This document shows positions 1-8,356 of a DNA stretch of 64,000 nucleotides, in pieces. The stretch comes from Paenibacillus sp. OV219 (lineage in GTDB: Bacteria; Bacillota; Bacilli; Paenibacillales; Paenibacillaceae), in assembly GCF_900110075.1 (NCBI RefSeq), contig NZ_FOCJ01000014.1, forward strand, positions 1-64,000. Direction: 5' to 3'. Position 1 is the first letter of the stretch. Each line of letters begins with the position of its first letter. The notes beneath the pieces were generated by a model. It had not been told where the DNA came from. It made no database searches and saw nothing but the letters and a program-made list of their open reading frames with translations. A program made the translations under genes and the position numbers.

Positions 1-175
1 TATCCGGTATTAGCATCCGTTTCCGAATGTTATCCCGATCTTACAGGCAGGTTGCCTACGTGTTACTCACCCGTCCGCCGCTAACCTTGTCCCGAAGGAC
101 AAGATCCGCTCGACTTGCATGTATTAGGCACGCCGCCAGCGTTCGTCCTGAGCCAGGATCAAACTCTCCATAATA
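1..175 (-). rRNA. rrs: 16S ribosomal RNA, 5' end only (partial)
   Basis: Read on the minus strand this is the universal 16S start: the conserved GAGAGTTTGATCCTGG lies at about 168-153, followed by the GGACGAACGCTGGCGGCG block and the first variable region. Only about 175 bases are present and the gene runs off the left edge. The exact mature 5' end is uncertain by a few bases. The sequence is of Bacillales/Paenibacillaceae type. Confidence 0.97.
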
Positions 176-311
176 GGCGAAATGGCGAAGCCATTTGCGC
201 CAAATGAATTTGCTTGTTAGCTCATTCAAAAAACTAGCTCGTCAGAAACGCTTTCGCCAGATGGCGATCGTCGTTCCGACGTATTTTATGACCTTTTGAC
301 AGGTCGCTCAT

Positions 312-333
312 TGTTCAGTTTTCAAGGAACAAA
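312..333 (-). promoter_or_regulatory. rRNA leader element (boxA-like antitermination/processing motif)
   Basis: On the minus strand the leader carries TTCCTTGAAAACTGAACA between the proximal promoter and the 16S start. This motif is characteristic of Firmicute rRNA leaders and spacers, where it takes part in antitermination and in the pairing that frames 16S processing. Assignment is by motif resemblance. Confidence 0.7.
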
Positions 334-372
334 ATTCTTTATTTCTCGTCCCAACCTCTCGGCCGGAATTAG

Positions 373-402
373 AATATATCATATATCGAAACTCAATTGC
401 AA
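373..402 (-). promoter_or_regulatory. rrn promoter P2 (proximal)
   Basis: On the minus strand TTGCAA (402-397) is followed after 18 bp by TATATT (378-373). It sits about 200 bp upstream of the 16S start and has the same architecture as the second promoter 98 bp further upstream. Tandem P1/P2 promoters are usual for rRNA operons. Confidence 0.7.
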
Positions 403-470
403 GCTTTATTTTTCAGCTTGTTTTCGTTTCGACCACCGCGTCATCGTGTATGTCTCAGCGGCAGAAATAG

Positions 471-500
471 AATATAACACGACATGATTCGACTTGGCAA
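471..500 (-). promoter_or_regulatory. rrn promoter P1 (distal)
   Basis: On the minus strand TTGCCA (500-495) is followed after 18 bp by TATATT (476-471), with a TGT just before the -10 box. It lies 98 bp upstream of P2 and only about 10 bp beyond the T-run of the pncB terminator, so the terminator shields the rRNA operon from readthrough. Confidence 0.7.
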
Positions 501-510
501 GCTTTTTCTC

Positions 511-543
511 AAAAAAGTTAGGAGGCGCCTTAGGCACCTCCTA
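511..543 (-). terminator. rho-independent terminator of the NAD salvage operon
   Basis: On the minus strand GGAGGTGCC-TAA-GGCGCCTCC forms a 9-bp stem followed by TAACTTTTTT. The left arm starts inside the pncB stop codon, so coding sequence and terminator overlap. It separates pncB from the rRNA promoters. Confidence 0.88.
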
Positions 544-1986
544 TTGCTCCCTATGCTGCTTAATCAAGTCGAGCTTCAACTGCCATGCTGCAACGCTAAT
601 ATTCACGCGATACATCTCTGGATTCAGCTTGCGGAGATATTGCGGCCAGAACTGGCTCAACTGCTGCTTGTGATAAGCTCGAACACCCTCTAGTTCCGGC
701 ACATCATATACAAGCTCACCGCCCTGGAAGATACTCCGTAGCAGAGGGACAGCTTCATACTTATCAATAACGGTTGGCATATAGGGATGAAAAGGATCAT
801 AAAGCTGAATGGGCTCGCCGCGTCCCACCGCCATTTCCTCGCGGAGTGTAATATAGTCGCCGTCGGCCATTCCACTCTCACGGTTAATGATGCGGTACAC
901 TTCCTTGATGCCGGGGGTGCTTACTTTCTCGGGATTGCCTGAAATTTTAATAACCGGTATGAATGCTCCATCTTGCTCCCGAGCGACAAGCTTATAAACT
1001 CCGCCGAGCGAAGGCTGATCGCCTGCTGTGATGAGCTGAGTCCCGACACCCCATACATCAATCCGCGCTCCTTGCGCTTTTAAGTTGAAAATAATATTCT
1101 CGTCCAGGTCATTCGATGCGACAATCTTCACATACGGCAAACCCGCTTCATCCAGCATCGCCCGTGCGCGCTGGGAAAGATACGTCAAGTCGCCGCTGTC
1201 CAGCCGGATAGCATTCATCCGTTTGCCCTGCTGCTCCAGCATATGCCCGATGCGAATGGCATTGGGCACGCCGCTTCGCAGCGTATCGTACGTATCGACG
1301 AGCAGCGTTACTTGATCGGGAAGCACCTCCGCATATTTGCGGAAGGCTTCCTCTTCAGTCTCGTGCCCTTGCACCCAAGCGTGCGCATGCGTGCCTTTTG
1401 TTGGGATATGAAACAGCATGCCTGCACGCATATTGGAAGTCGCATGAAAGCCAGCTATATACGCTGCCCGCGCGCCCCAGATCGCTGCATCCGCTTCCTG
1501 CGCGCGCCGCGTGCCAAATTCGAGCAGCACATCATCGCCTACGACTTGTTTAATTCGCGAAGCTTTTGTCGCGATCAGCGTTTGGAAGTTGACGAAGTTA
1601 AGCAGCGCCGTCTCAATTAGTTGCGCTTCGAACACCCGCGCCTCAACGCGAATAAGCGGTTCATTCGGGAAGACGATCGTCCCTTCCGGTACGGCGTCCA
1701 AGTTACCAGTAAACTTGAACTCGCGGAGCAGCTGCAGAAACTCTTCCTTGTAATTCTCCTCTTGCTCCCTCAGGTAGGCGATTTCCTCCTCACCGAAATG
1801 GAGCCCTTCAATATAAGCAATCGCACGCGCAAGCCCTGCTGCCACCGCGAAGCCGTTGCCGAACGGCAGCTTGCGAAAGTATAGCTCAAACACTGCACGA
1901 TCATTTAGGGAGCCTTGCATCCAATGCGCGTACATCATATTGATCTGATATTTATCAGTGTGAAGTGTCAGATTATCGTAGCCCAT
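541..1986 (-). CDS. pncB: nicotinate phosphoribosyltransferase
   Basis: The 481-aa protein matches the nicotinate phosphoribosyltransferase family over its length. It opens with LTLHTDKYQINMMYAHW and contains the family blocks FGTRRAQEADAA, the active-site region GFHATSNMRAG, THAHAWVQ and IRLDSGDL. The enzyme converts nicotinate and PRPP to nicotinate mononucleotide, normally with ATP hydrolysis, in the cytosolic Preiss-Handler salvage route. It is the last gene of a leftward unit nrtR-pncA-nadE-pncB, 6 bp after nadE, so salvage enzymes from nicotinamide to NAD are co-transcribed. Length is typical for the family. The start ATG follows a purine-rich AAGGGTGG directly upstream. A terminator overlaps its stop codon. 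Identification is firm. Confidence 0.96.
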   Translation of the reverse strand: MGYDNLTLHTDKYQINMMYAHWMQGSLNDRAVFELYFRKLPFGNGFAVAAGLARAIAYIEGLHFGEEEIAYLREQEENYKEEFLQLLREFKFTGNLDAVPEGTIVFPNEPLIRVEARVFEAQLIETALLNFVNFQTLIATKASRIKQVVGDDVLLEFGTRRAQEADAAIWGARAAYIAGFHATSNMRAGMLFHIPTKGTHAHAWVQGHETEEEAFRKYAEVLPDQVTLLVDTYDTLRSGVPNAIRIGHMLEQQGKRMNAIRLDSGDLTYLSQRARAMLDEAGLPYVKIVASNDLDENIIFNLKAQGARIDVWGVGTQLITAGDQPSLGGVYKLVAREQDGAFIPVIKISGNPEKVSTPGIKEVYRIINRESGMADGDYITLREEMAVGRGEPIQLYDPFHPYMPTVIDKYEAVPLLRSIFQGGELVYDVPELEGVRAYHKQQLSQFWPQYLRKLNPEMYRVNISVAAWQLKLDLIKQHREQ

Positions 1987-1992
1987 CCACCC

Positions 1993-2829
1993 TTACCCCT
2001 TCCACCAGTCGTCATAGACGGTAACCGGCCCGCGCCGTTTATGTTCCGTCGCTCTATAACGCGCTTCGATTCGATCGCTCAGTTCCTCAGGCAATGTCAC
2101 GCCTTCCAAGTAGTCATCCAGATTCTCATAGCTCATGCCGAGCGCTTCTTCATCCGGCAAGCCTGGCTTCAGATCTTCCAGATCGGCTGTCGGCTTCTTC
2201 ATATAGAGATGCTCCGGGGAACCAAGCGCCTTCAGCACCGCCCGGCCCTGCCGCTTATTAAGCCCATAGATAGGAGCCATATCGCAGGCACCGTCGCCAT
2301 GCTTCGTATAGAATCCTGTAATTGCCTCAGCCGCATGGTCGGTTCCAAGCACCAGCAGCCCGTAATGGGCAGCAATATCATACTGCGCCTTCATTCGCTC
2401 CCGCGCTTTTACGTTTCCTTTATGGAAGTCGCCAAGCTTCTCTCCCGTCGCGACAGCAAACTGCTCAACCGCCGCGTCCACCGCTGGTTTCACATTTACA
2501 GTCACCGTACGAGTCGGCGAGATAAACTTTATGGCATCCTGCGCATCCGATTCATCCTGCTGCACGCCATACGGCAGCCGAACGGCGATGAAGCTCACTT
2601 GATCCGTATGCTCTGCGTTCCATTCATCAACTGCCAGCTGCGCGAGCTTGCCCGCAAGCGTGGAATCTTGCCCGCCGGAGATGCCTAGCACAAAGCCTCG
2701 AGCCTTCGTACGCTTCAGATATGCCTTCATAAACTCCACTCGAGCGCGCGCTTCCTCGGCTGCATTGATTTGAGGCTTTACTTTGAGTTCCGCTATGATC
2801 TGTTTCTGCATCGTCGTAGCCATCGCCAC
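1993..2829 (-). CDS. nadE: ammonia-dependent NAD+ synthetase
   Basis: The 278-aa protein is of the short ammonia-dependent NadE type, without an N-terminal glutaminase domain. The ATP-pyrophosphatase P-loop GISGGQDST lies near residue 50. The downstream [12 protein letters not shown] and GLNKRQGR blocks, which line the deamido-NAD and ATP sites, are intact. It amidates nicotinate adenine dinucleotide to NAD+ in the last step of both de novo and salvage routes. A GTG start is used here because AGGAG lies 6 bp upstream; an in-frame ATG two codons later is possible. It sits between the nicotinamidase-like gene and pncB in the same operon. Identification is firm. Confidence 0.96.
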   Translation of the reverse strand: MAMATTMQKQIIAELKVKPQINAAEEARARVEFMKAYLKRTKARGFVLGISGGQDSTLAGKLAQLAVDEWNAEHTDQVSFIAVRLPYGVQQDESDAQDAIKFISPTRTVTVNVKPAVDAAVEQFAVATGEKLGDFHKGNVKARERMKAQYDIAAHYGLLVLGTDHAAEAITGFYTKHGDGACDMAPIYGLNKRQGRAVLKALGSPEHLYMKKPTADLEDLKPGLPDEEALGMSYENLDDYLEGVTLPEELSDRIEARYRATEHKRRGPVTVYDDWWKG

Positions 2830-2845
2830 TTACATCTCCTTCATA

Positions 2846-3400
2846 TCACGTAATAGGTTGATTGTTCTTCATTAGCACTGCGCCAAGTGAGCCGGTAAAA
2901 TGCTGCAGCGCCCACTCATGGCCCTGCGGATTAAACGAGGCAACGCTATCAGCATGAACAGTAATTTGAAAGCTTCGGTTATATGCATCCACCGCCGTGT
3001 GCAGCACACATATATCCGTACATACGCCGACAAGGTGAAGCTCCGTTATACCTCGCATCCGAAGCTGCAGCTCCAAATCTGTTCCGCAAAATGCGCTATA
3101 TCTAGTTTTGTCCATCCAATAGATACTTTCATGCTCCGCTTCGTAAACATCACTCAGCTTGCCGAACAGTTCCCGCCCCGGCGTGCCTTCAATATTGTGC
3201 GGAGGGAACAGCTTGTGCTCAGGATGCAACGCCTCATTCTCGTAGTGAAGATCAACCGCCATCACAACAAAATCCCCTTGCCGCACAAACTGCTGCGTCA
3301 GCTCAGCAATGCGGTCTTCAATTGCAATTGCAGGCTCCCCGCAAGGCAGCTTCCCCGTTACAAAATCAACCGTGTAATCAATGACGATTAATGCTTTCAT
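2846..3400 (-). CDS. pncA: isochorismatase-family hydrolase, probable nicotinamidase
   Basis: About 184 aa from the chosen ATG (MKALIVIDY). The isochorismatase fold is clear: an early catalytic Asp in VIDYTVDF, a Lys in the DKTRYSAF region, and the nucleophilic Cys in LVGVCTDICVL preceded by the usual cis-peptide pair. This family includes nicotinamidases, which convert nicotinamide to nicotinate. The operon context (nadE, pncB, nrtR) makes nicotinamidase by far the likeliest role, though fold alone does not fix the substrate. The upstream reading frame has earlier ATG codons, but they overlap the operator and lack a ribosome binding site, while GGTGGGA stands just before the chosen ATG. Confidence 0.88.
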   Translation of the reverse strand: MKALIVIDYTVDFVTGKLPCGEPAIAIEDRIAELTQQFVRQGDFVVMAVDLHYENEALHPEHKLFPPHNIEGTPGRELFGKLSDVYEAEHESIYWMDKTRYSAFCGTDLELQLRMRGITELHLVGVCTDICVLHTAVDAYNRSFQITVHADSVASFNPQGHEWALQHFTGSLGAVLMKNNQPIT

Positions 3401-3429
3401 CGTTCCCACCATCCTCATCTTAATAATCA

Positions 3430-3450
3430 TGTCATTACGACATTATTAAA
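3430..3450. promoter_or_regulatory. candidate NrtR operator upstream of pncA-nadE-pncB
   Basis: TGTCATTACGACA is a 13-bp near-perfect palindrome followed by TTATTAAA. The same 21-bp block recurs, with one base changed in the palindrome, at 4276-4297 in front of nrtR. Its position between nrtR and pncA fits repression of the salvage genes by the neighbouring regulator. Confidence 0.72.
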
Positions 3451-3466
3451 TCAGATAAAAGAATGC

Positions 3467-4240
3467 CTAGCTGTATATAGACAGCTGAGGCAGAAAATCC
3501 GTGAATCGGTACAGTTGGGCTGCGCGCTGTGAGTAGCGGTTCGATAGCTTCAGCTCACCGCGGGAATCTCGCACTTCTTCAATAATGCCCTTGCGGCTCT
3601 GCGTTGATGTGATTTTGCGGATAAAGTTGCGCTCCACGAACTCCGGCACTACAGCCTCAATAACCTGGTACAGCTCCCCGATCGTAAATTCCTCCGGGAG
3701 AAACTCGCGGGCAATCGTCGTGGTCAGCATCTGATGCCGAATATGGTTCTGCGCATCTTGCAAAATAAGCTTGTGGTCAAAAGCAAGATTCATGGCGAGC
3801 GCCTCCTCCACCGGAAACAGCCGTACGTCGGCCGCATCATCAGCGGCTCTACGGCCCGCGAGATAGCTCTCGTGCACGAGTGCCACGAACGCATGTGAAA
3901 TAATCCAGCCCCGCGGATCACGCCCTGGCTCGCTATAAACGTTCAAGTACTCCATATGAACGTCTTCAACACCAGTCTCTTCTTGCAGCTCCCGTTTCGC
4001 GCTCTCCATAATCGTCTCGGTATCTTTGGAGAATCCACCAGGCAGTGCCCATTGCCCTGCGAATGGCCATCCTTTGCGCTCAATCAGCAGCACTTCGAGC
4101 TGCCTCGTCGGAAGCGACTTCTTCACCGTATTGCGGACTTGAGATGTAATTGTAAAGATGACGATATCGGCAGGCGCGCCGTCTGGCGTTCGATATTTGC
4201 GTGGTGAATACGTAGCTGCGTCGTCTAGTGGTTCGTTCAA
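3467..4240 (-). CDS. nrtR: NrtR-type Nudix transcriptional regulator of NAD metabolism
   Basis: This 257-aa protein joins an N-terminal Nudix domain (about residues 20-150) to a C-terminal winged-helix domain (about 160-240). That is the architecture of NrtR, a repressor that senses ADP-ribose-like NAD metabolites. The Nudix box is complete: G-x5-E-x7-REL-x-EE-x-GV inside GGFSKDTETIMESAKREL and the following EETGV. Many NrtR proteins have a degenerate box and bind without hydrolysis, so this one may retain ADP-ribose pyrophosphatase activity. The C-terminal block FTIGELYQVIEAV and NFIRKI is typical. Translation starts at TTG, 5 bp after AAGGTGAT. It heads the salvage operon, and its own promoter contains an operator, which suggests autoregulation. 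Confidence 0.9.
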   Translation of the reverse strand: MNEPLDDAATYSPRKYRTPDGAPADIVIFTITSQVRNTVKKSLPTRQLEVLLIERKGWPFAGQWALPGGFSKDTETIMESAKRELQEETGVEDVHMEYLNVYSEPGRDPRGWIISHAFVALVHESYLAGRRAADDAADVRLFPVEEALAMNLAFDHKLILQDAQNHIRHQMLTTTIAREFLPEEFTIGELYQVIEAVVPEFVERNFIRKITSTQSRKGIIEEVRDSRGELKLSNRYSQRAAQLYRFTDFLPQLSIYS

Positions 4241-4275
4241 ATAGGATCACCTTACCTGCTTCGTTTTTCTTATAT

Positions 4276-4307
4276 TGTCATTATGACATTATTAAAATTT
4301 TTGTCAA
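4276..4307 (-). promoter_or_regulatory. nrtR promoter with overlapping NrtR operator
   Basis: On the minus strand a perfect -35 TTGACA (4307-4302) is followed after 18 bp by TAATGA (4283-4278). The -10 lies inside the palindrome TGTCATTATGACA (4276-4288), so a bound repressor would block polymerase. This palindrome is the near-copy of the one at 3430-3442. Confidence 0.75.
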
Positions 4308-4388
4308 GCGCTTATTTGCCTAGAGCAAGTATGTTACTATTACGTTTGGCAAAAATGCATATTATCTACATCAGGAGGTTTTTTACCG

Positions 4389-5663
4389 TTGTCCAAAATC
4401 ATCCAAGTCCATGAACGACCTTCACTGCTTGCCAGTGTCCCGCTCAGCCTGCAGCATCTCTTCGCGATGTTCGGCTCCACTGTACTCGTGCCTATTCTAT
4501 TCAAAGTCGATCCGTCGACCATTCTGCTGATGAACGGGATCGGAACGCTGCTCTATCTGCTCATTACAAACTTCAAAATACCAGCTTACCTGGGCTCAAG
4601 CTTCGCCTTCCTCTCTCCGGTGTTCGTTGTGCTGAACTCCAAAGGCGGATATTCTGCTGCGCTTGGTGGCTTTATTATTGTCGGGATTATCTTTACACTA
4701 ATTGCGGTGATTATTAGAGTAGCCGGGACGAGCTGGATCGACGTTGTCTTCCCGCCTGCTGCGATGGGTGCAATCGTTGCGGTTATCGGGCTTGAGCTTG
4801 TACCGGTTGCTGCGCAGATGGCAGGCTTCATCGCCGGCTCTGATGCCCCAGCAGACTGGTCGCCGGATGCGACGACACTGACTGTATCCATCGTTACACT
4901 CAGTATTGGCGTTGTCGGTTCCGTATTGTTCCGCGGCTTCCTTCGGGTAATTCCGATTCTTATTGCGATCATCGTCGGTTATGTGCTTGCTTGTATTCTC
5001 GGCGTCGTTGATGTGAAAGCAACGCTCAGCGCAGCACCTTGGTTCAGCTCTCCTACGTTCTATAAGCCGACCTTCGACTGGACGAGCATCGCCATTATTG
5101 CACCTGCCGCGCTTGTCGTTGTCGCTGAGCATATCGGGCATCTCATCGTTACCAGTAATATTGTCGAGAAGGACCTCACCAAGGATCCTGGTCTCAGCAA
5201 ATCGCTGCTAGGCAATGGCATCTCAACCATCATTTCCGGCTTCGCAGGCTCTACACCGAACACAACGTATGGCGAAAATATCGGCGTTATGGCGATTAGC
5301 CGTGTGTACTCGGTATGGATCGTGGGCGGCGCGGCTTGCGCAGCGATCGTGCTTTCTTTTGTCGGGAAGCTGTCTGCGCTCATTCAAACCATTCCACAGC
5401 CGGTCATGGGCGGCGTGTCTCTGCTCTTGTTCGGCGTTATCGCCGCTTCCGGTCTCCGGATGCTTGTTGAGACGAAGGTTAATTATTCGAAGCCAGCGAA
5501 TCTGATGCTGACGACGATCGTGCTCGTCATTGGACTGAGCGGCGCTACGCTGAAATTGGGCAATTTCGAGCTGAAAGGGATGGCACTGGCGACAGTTGCC
5601 GCTATCGTGCTTAGTTTGTTCCTGAAGCTGATTGAAGTGCTGCGCTTGACGGAAGAAGAATAG
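4389..5663 (+). CDS. uraA: uracil permease (NCS2 / UraA family)
   Basis: A 424-aa polytopic membrane protein with about 14 hydrophobic segments. It opens with the UraA-type block SLQHLFAMFGSTVLVP. It carries the substrate-site signature around VVVAEHIGHLIVTSNIV and the GFAGSTPNTTYGENIG motif, both diagnostic of nucleobase:cation symporter-2 uracil carriers. It imports uracil for pyrimidine salvage. The start is TTG, placed 8 bp after a strong AGGAGGTT. It is a single gene with its own terminator. No purine or PyrR-type leader is visible; the space upstream is short and shared with the nrtR promoter. Substrate specificity among uracil and xanthine carriers is inferred from motif similarity. 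Confidence 0.9.
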   Translation: MSKIIQVHERPSLLASVPLSLQHLFAMFGSTVLVPILFKVDPSTILLMNGIGTLLYLLITNFKIPAYLGSSFAFLSPVFVVLNSKGGYSAALGGFIIVGIIFTLIAVIIRVAGTSWIDVVFPPAAMGAIVAVIGLELVPVAAQMAGFIAGSDAPADWSPDATTLTVSIVTLSIGVVGSVLFRGFLRVIPILIAIIVGYVLACILGVVDVKATLSAAPWFSSPTFYKPTFDWTSIAIIAPAALVVVAEHIGHLIVTSNIVEKDLTKDPGLSKSLLGNGISTIISGFAGSTPNTTYGENIGVMAISRVYSVWIVGGAACAAIVLSFVGKLSALIQTIPQPVMGGVSLLLFGVIAASGLRMLVETKVNYSKPANLMLTTIVLVIGLSGATLKLGNFELKGMALATVAAIVLSLFLKLIEVLRLTEEE

Positions 5664-5664
5664 T

Positions 5665-5709
5665 AAAAAGACTCAGACCCTTTGTAATAAGGGTACTGAG
5701 TCTTTTTTT
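5665..5709. terminator. bidirectional terminator between uraA and the convergent gene
   Basis: AAAAAGACTCAG pairs with CTGAGTCTTTTT, with the inner pair ACCC/GGGT around a TTTGTAATAA loop. A U-tract is available on both strands, so it can end both convergent transcripts. Confidence 0.92.
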
Positions 5710-5710
5710 G

Positions 5711-7762
5711 TTAAGTTAGCGAGGGCGTCATCTGACGCAGCTTGCGCTCGAATTCTACAAGCGAAGCGGCAGCCGCGCCGCAGCCCCAATCAAAGATCGT
5801 AAATTCGCCCAGCCCTTCAACCGCCGATCCGTCATGATGGTTGAAGTTCTCCATATGGAAACCGTAATCTTGCGCGTCTAACTGCGGATGTACACGCTCG
5901 TACTTCGCCTTCACAACCGGATTAAGCGGGCAGTACATCATATAGAAGGAAGACTTCATCGCCCAGATCGCTCTCGCTTTGTATCTGCTGTTGCCCGTTA
6001 CGCGATAATAATCGAGATAGGTGAGCGCAAAGAGGCTTTGCCGCGCATCATTCCACTCGTCATCCGAAGTCATAACACCGAATCCGCCAATTGCCGGCAC
6101 TTCGATGAACGGAGGCTGCCAGATCTGCTGGAAGAACGATGCTTCAGCGAGCACCTGCTCTCCAGCATCCAGCCAACGCGCCGTGCCGGTTGCTTCATAC
6201 AAATCCTTGAACGCTTCCGCTGTCCAGTACATGCCGAAGTTACACTGGTTATACAGCCCGCTTCGCGCATCCAGCACGCCATGCTGCTTGCCTTCCCACT
6301 GCCTCGAGCAGGACCAGTACGTCTCGAAGTCCTCCCAGCGTCCCTTCTGAACAACATCGCGCAGCACCATCTCCGCCGCCTGCTCGGCAGCAGCAATGTA
6401 GCGAGCATCTGCTTCTATGCCGTGCAGCAAGGTGAGCAGCATGATGTGCATGGAAGTCTCAGGACTCTCCAGCAAGTAAGGGGAGATGTCCGAGTTGTTC
6501 GGATTAACCCAAGCCGGGAAGCCGCCGCTTTCAAGCTGAAGCTCAAGCAGGCGATTCACATAATTGCGTACATAAGGCAAAATCCGCTCATCCGCGTGAA
6601 CATCTTGGTACCACTTCAGCAGCCAATAGCACGTCCATGAAGCATCGAGCAGATGAACGAAGTCATCAAGTCCATCCGGACGACGAGGCGCGGACATATA
6701 CCAGCGACCGGATTCCCAGCTGTTGTCCTCCCCTGCTTTGAAATAACTTGGGAAAAGTCCGTTCTGCTGCGGAGCACTCAACGCGAAGTTAAGCGCTTTC
6801 TCCGATTTCGCTACCCAGTCCTCGCGGCCGTGTGTGCGCCCCCATTGCGCGTAGCCGTAAGCAGTACGCAGACCGCAGAACCAGGCTTGATTCCAGAGGC
6901 TCTTCGGCTCCCGCCACTGCTCTTCCTCGCCAAGACCTGGCTTCTGCCGGGCACGGACGATAAATACAACACCGCCGACTTCTTCGCCGCTGCTGAGTGT
7001 AAACTGCTGCCAGGTGACATCCTTCCAACGGTCGAGTGCCCAGCTATAGGCGTACTCTGCGTAAGGTTTTAGCCCCTCGATGACGTCCAGCTCCTGCTCG
7101 GCAGGCATCTTGGCTTCGACGGCAAAAGTATTCCATAGAAACTGCTCCACGCAGCGGTAGTCTTTGTCCCTAGTGTCTGCTTGTTTTTCCCACTCCACGA
7201 GATAGAATCGGAATACGAGCGGTTCGTTTATCAAAATAGATGTTGGGGTCAGGTTGTGATACACATGCCCTGTTTCCTCATAGTTGCAAAGGCCATACAT
7301 GAGTGAGTGGTCCTGCAACGTATAATCCATCACATGCGGGATGCGGCGGTCCTGCTCAATTGCCTTCAGGTCTGGCACGAATGCGGCCATGCGCTCGCCG
7401 TTCTCGAAGATGATTGCGGGTGAACGGAACATGTTGTCCCCGATAGCCATATTGTCCTGGGGCGCAAGCTGCGGTTTCCACACGCAGGTCTGGTCCGCCG
7501 CAATCGGCATCGTAAGCTGGACGCCGCTTATCGCGAGTTCAGCTTGCTTTGGCAGGATTCGCACTTCAGCCTTATAGCAGCTCGTTGTCTGCGAAGCCGC
7601 GTGAGGTTGAACGGAGAGCTCGATCCGCACCTCAGGTAAATCGGCTGTATAGCTTACTGTGCCCGATGAAACATTTTCGCTCGTACGAATAAGATTGTGA
7701 GTATTCCATTGATGCTGCGTGAACCATTTAATTCCTAATCCTTGCTGAAGCCAGCTTGCCAT
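5711..7762 (-). CDS. uncharacterised protein with alpha/alpha-toroid (six-hairpin glycosidase-like) C-terminal region
   Basis: About 683 aa from the chosen ATG (MASWLQQG). The first third looks beta-rich. From about residue 270 there are repeating amphipathic helices with aromatic-rich segments (for example WTCYWLLKWYQD, GLYNQCNFGMYWTAEAF, DYGFHMENFNHHDG), the pattern of (alpha/alpha)6 toroids in glycoside hydrolases and related enzymes. There is no signal peptide, so a cytosolic role is likely. I do not recognise a family with a known reaction. Earlier in-frame ATGs exist up to 7822, but the candidate promoter at 7835-7863 would start RNA close to that first ATG. A GGCGAGAGG lies 12 bp before the chosen start. 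It is monocistronic. Confidence 0.7.
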   Translation of the reverse strand: MASWLQQGLGIKWFTQHQWNTHNLIRTSENVSSGTVSYTADLPEVRIELSVQPHAASQTTSCYKAEVRILPKQAELAISGVQLTMPIAADQTCVWKPQLAPQDNMAIGDNMFRSPAIIFENGERMAAFVPDLKAIEQDRRIPHVMDYTLQDHSLMYGLCNYEETGHVYHNLTPTSILINEPLVFRFYLVEWEKQADTRDKDYRCVEQFLWNTFAVEAKMPAEQELDVIEGLKPYAEYAYSWALDRWKDVTWQQFTLSSGEEVGGVVFIVRARQKPGLGEEEQWREPKSLWNQAWFCGLRTAYGYAQWGRTHGREDWVAKSEKALNFALSAPQQNGLFPSYFKAGEDNSWESGRWYMSAPRRPDGLDDFVHLLDASWTCYWLLKWYQDVHADERILPYVRNYVNRLLELQLESGGFPAWVNPNNSDISPYLLESPETSMHIMLLTLLHGIEADARYIAAAEQAAEMVLRDVVQKGRWEDFETYWSCSRQWEGKQHGVLDARSGLYNQCNFGMYWTAEAFKDLYEATGTARWLDAGEQVLAEASFFQQIWQPPFIEVPAIGGFGVMTSDDEWNDARQSLFALTYLDYYRVTGNSRYKARAIWAMKSSFYMMYCPLNPVVKAKYERVHPQLDAQDYGFHMENFNHHDGSAVEGLGEFTIFDWGCGAAAASLVEFERKLRQMTPSLT

Positions 7763-7834
7763 GAAAATCTTCATCCTCTCGCCGGAAACACGGTAATTTG
7801 GAATGCTTGTGCTATGCAACATACTGCTTCGACT

Positions 7835-7863
7835 AGTATAGCATGGGAGGTTCCGGTGAGTAA
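7835..7863 (-). promoter_or_regulatory. possible promoter of the toroid-protein gene
   Basis: On the minus strand an extended -10 TGCTATACT (TATACT at 7840-7835) has a weak TTACTC 17 bp upstream. The predicted RNA start near 7828 argues against the most upstream ATG of the following gene. Confidence 0.4.
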
Positions 7864-7877
7864 TGGTAGATTAAAGG

Positions 7878-8324
7878 CTAAAACACAAGTGAAGAGCGCA
7901 GCTTTACGCCATATTCGAGATAGCCTTTGAGGCAGGTTAGCATGTAGGTCCAGCCTTCTTTGTTGCCGATCATCTCCTGGCGAAGCTGTTCATTGTCCGT
8001 ACTCGCGTCGAAGCCTTGTTCGGTAACCTCAACAACAGTAGCGGACGATTGCTCCGGATGCAGCTTTATCGTAACGAGGTTCCCGCCGTCTTCGCCGCCC
8101 CAGCGGTATACGATTCGCTCGTTCTCCACGAACTCGACGATGTAAATCGGCACCTCCGCGTTGTATTCTTCATAGCGCCAGATGAACGTCTTGCCTTGCT
8201 CTAAACGACCTGAGCCTGCGAACCAGAACTGAGCCAGCTTGTCTGGATCGGCGAAAGCTTCGAAGATGTCTGCGGCTGGCTTGTTGATGCGGATCTTAGT
8301 TACGTTGGTTAGGTTATTCTTCAT
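7878..8324 (-). CDS. SRPBCC / AHSA1-like domain protein
   Basis: About 148 aa from MKNNLTNV. It shows the START/Bet v1-like pattern of AHSA1-type proteins: an N-terminal strand TKIRINKPAADIFEAFADPDKLAQFWF, then strands with RIVYRWGGEDGGNLVTI and a C-terminal helix GWTYMLTCLKGYLEYG. Such proteins bind hydrophobic ligands and are often paired with ArsR regulators; no reaction can be assigned. It is the third gene of the arsR-SRPBCC-SRPBCC operon. The longer upstream reading frame overlaps the previous gene in another frame, so the later ATG was chosen. The ribosome binding site is weak. Confidence 0.82.
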   Translation of the reverse strand: MKNNLTNVTKIRINKPAADIFEAFADPDKLAQFWFAGSGRLEQGKTFIWRYEEYNAEVPIYIVEFVENERIVYRWGGEDGGNLVTIKLHPEQSSATVVEVTEQGFDASTDNEQLRQEMIGNKEGWTYMLTCLKGYLEYGVKLRSSLVF

Positions 8325-8356
8325 TATGGCGGGAACACTCGCTTTCTTGAATAGGA

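Noticed and set aside
296..487. Small open frame in the rRNA leader
   Set aside because: It lies across the rRNA promoters and leader on the opposite strand, without a ribosome binding site.
1915..2688. Open frame of 257 codons on the plus strand
   Set aside because: Antisense to nadE, whose motifs are unambiguous.
4241..4388. Purine or PyrR leader before the uracil permease
   Set aside because: The space is short and occupied by the nrtR promoter and operator; no aptamer or antiterminator hairpins are seen.
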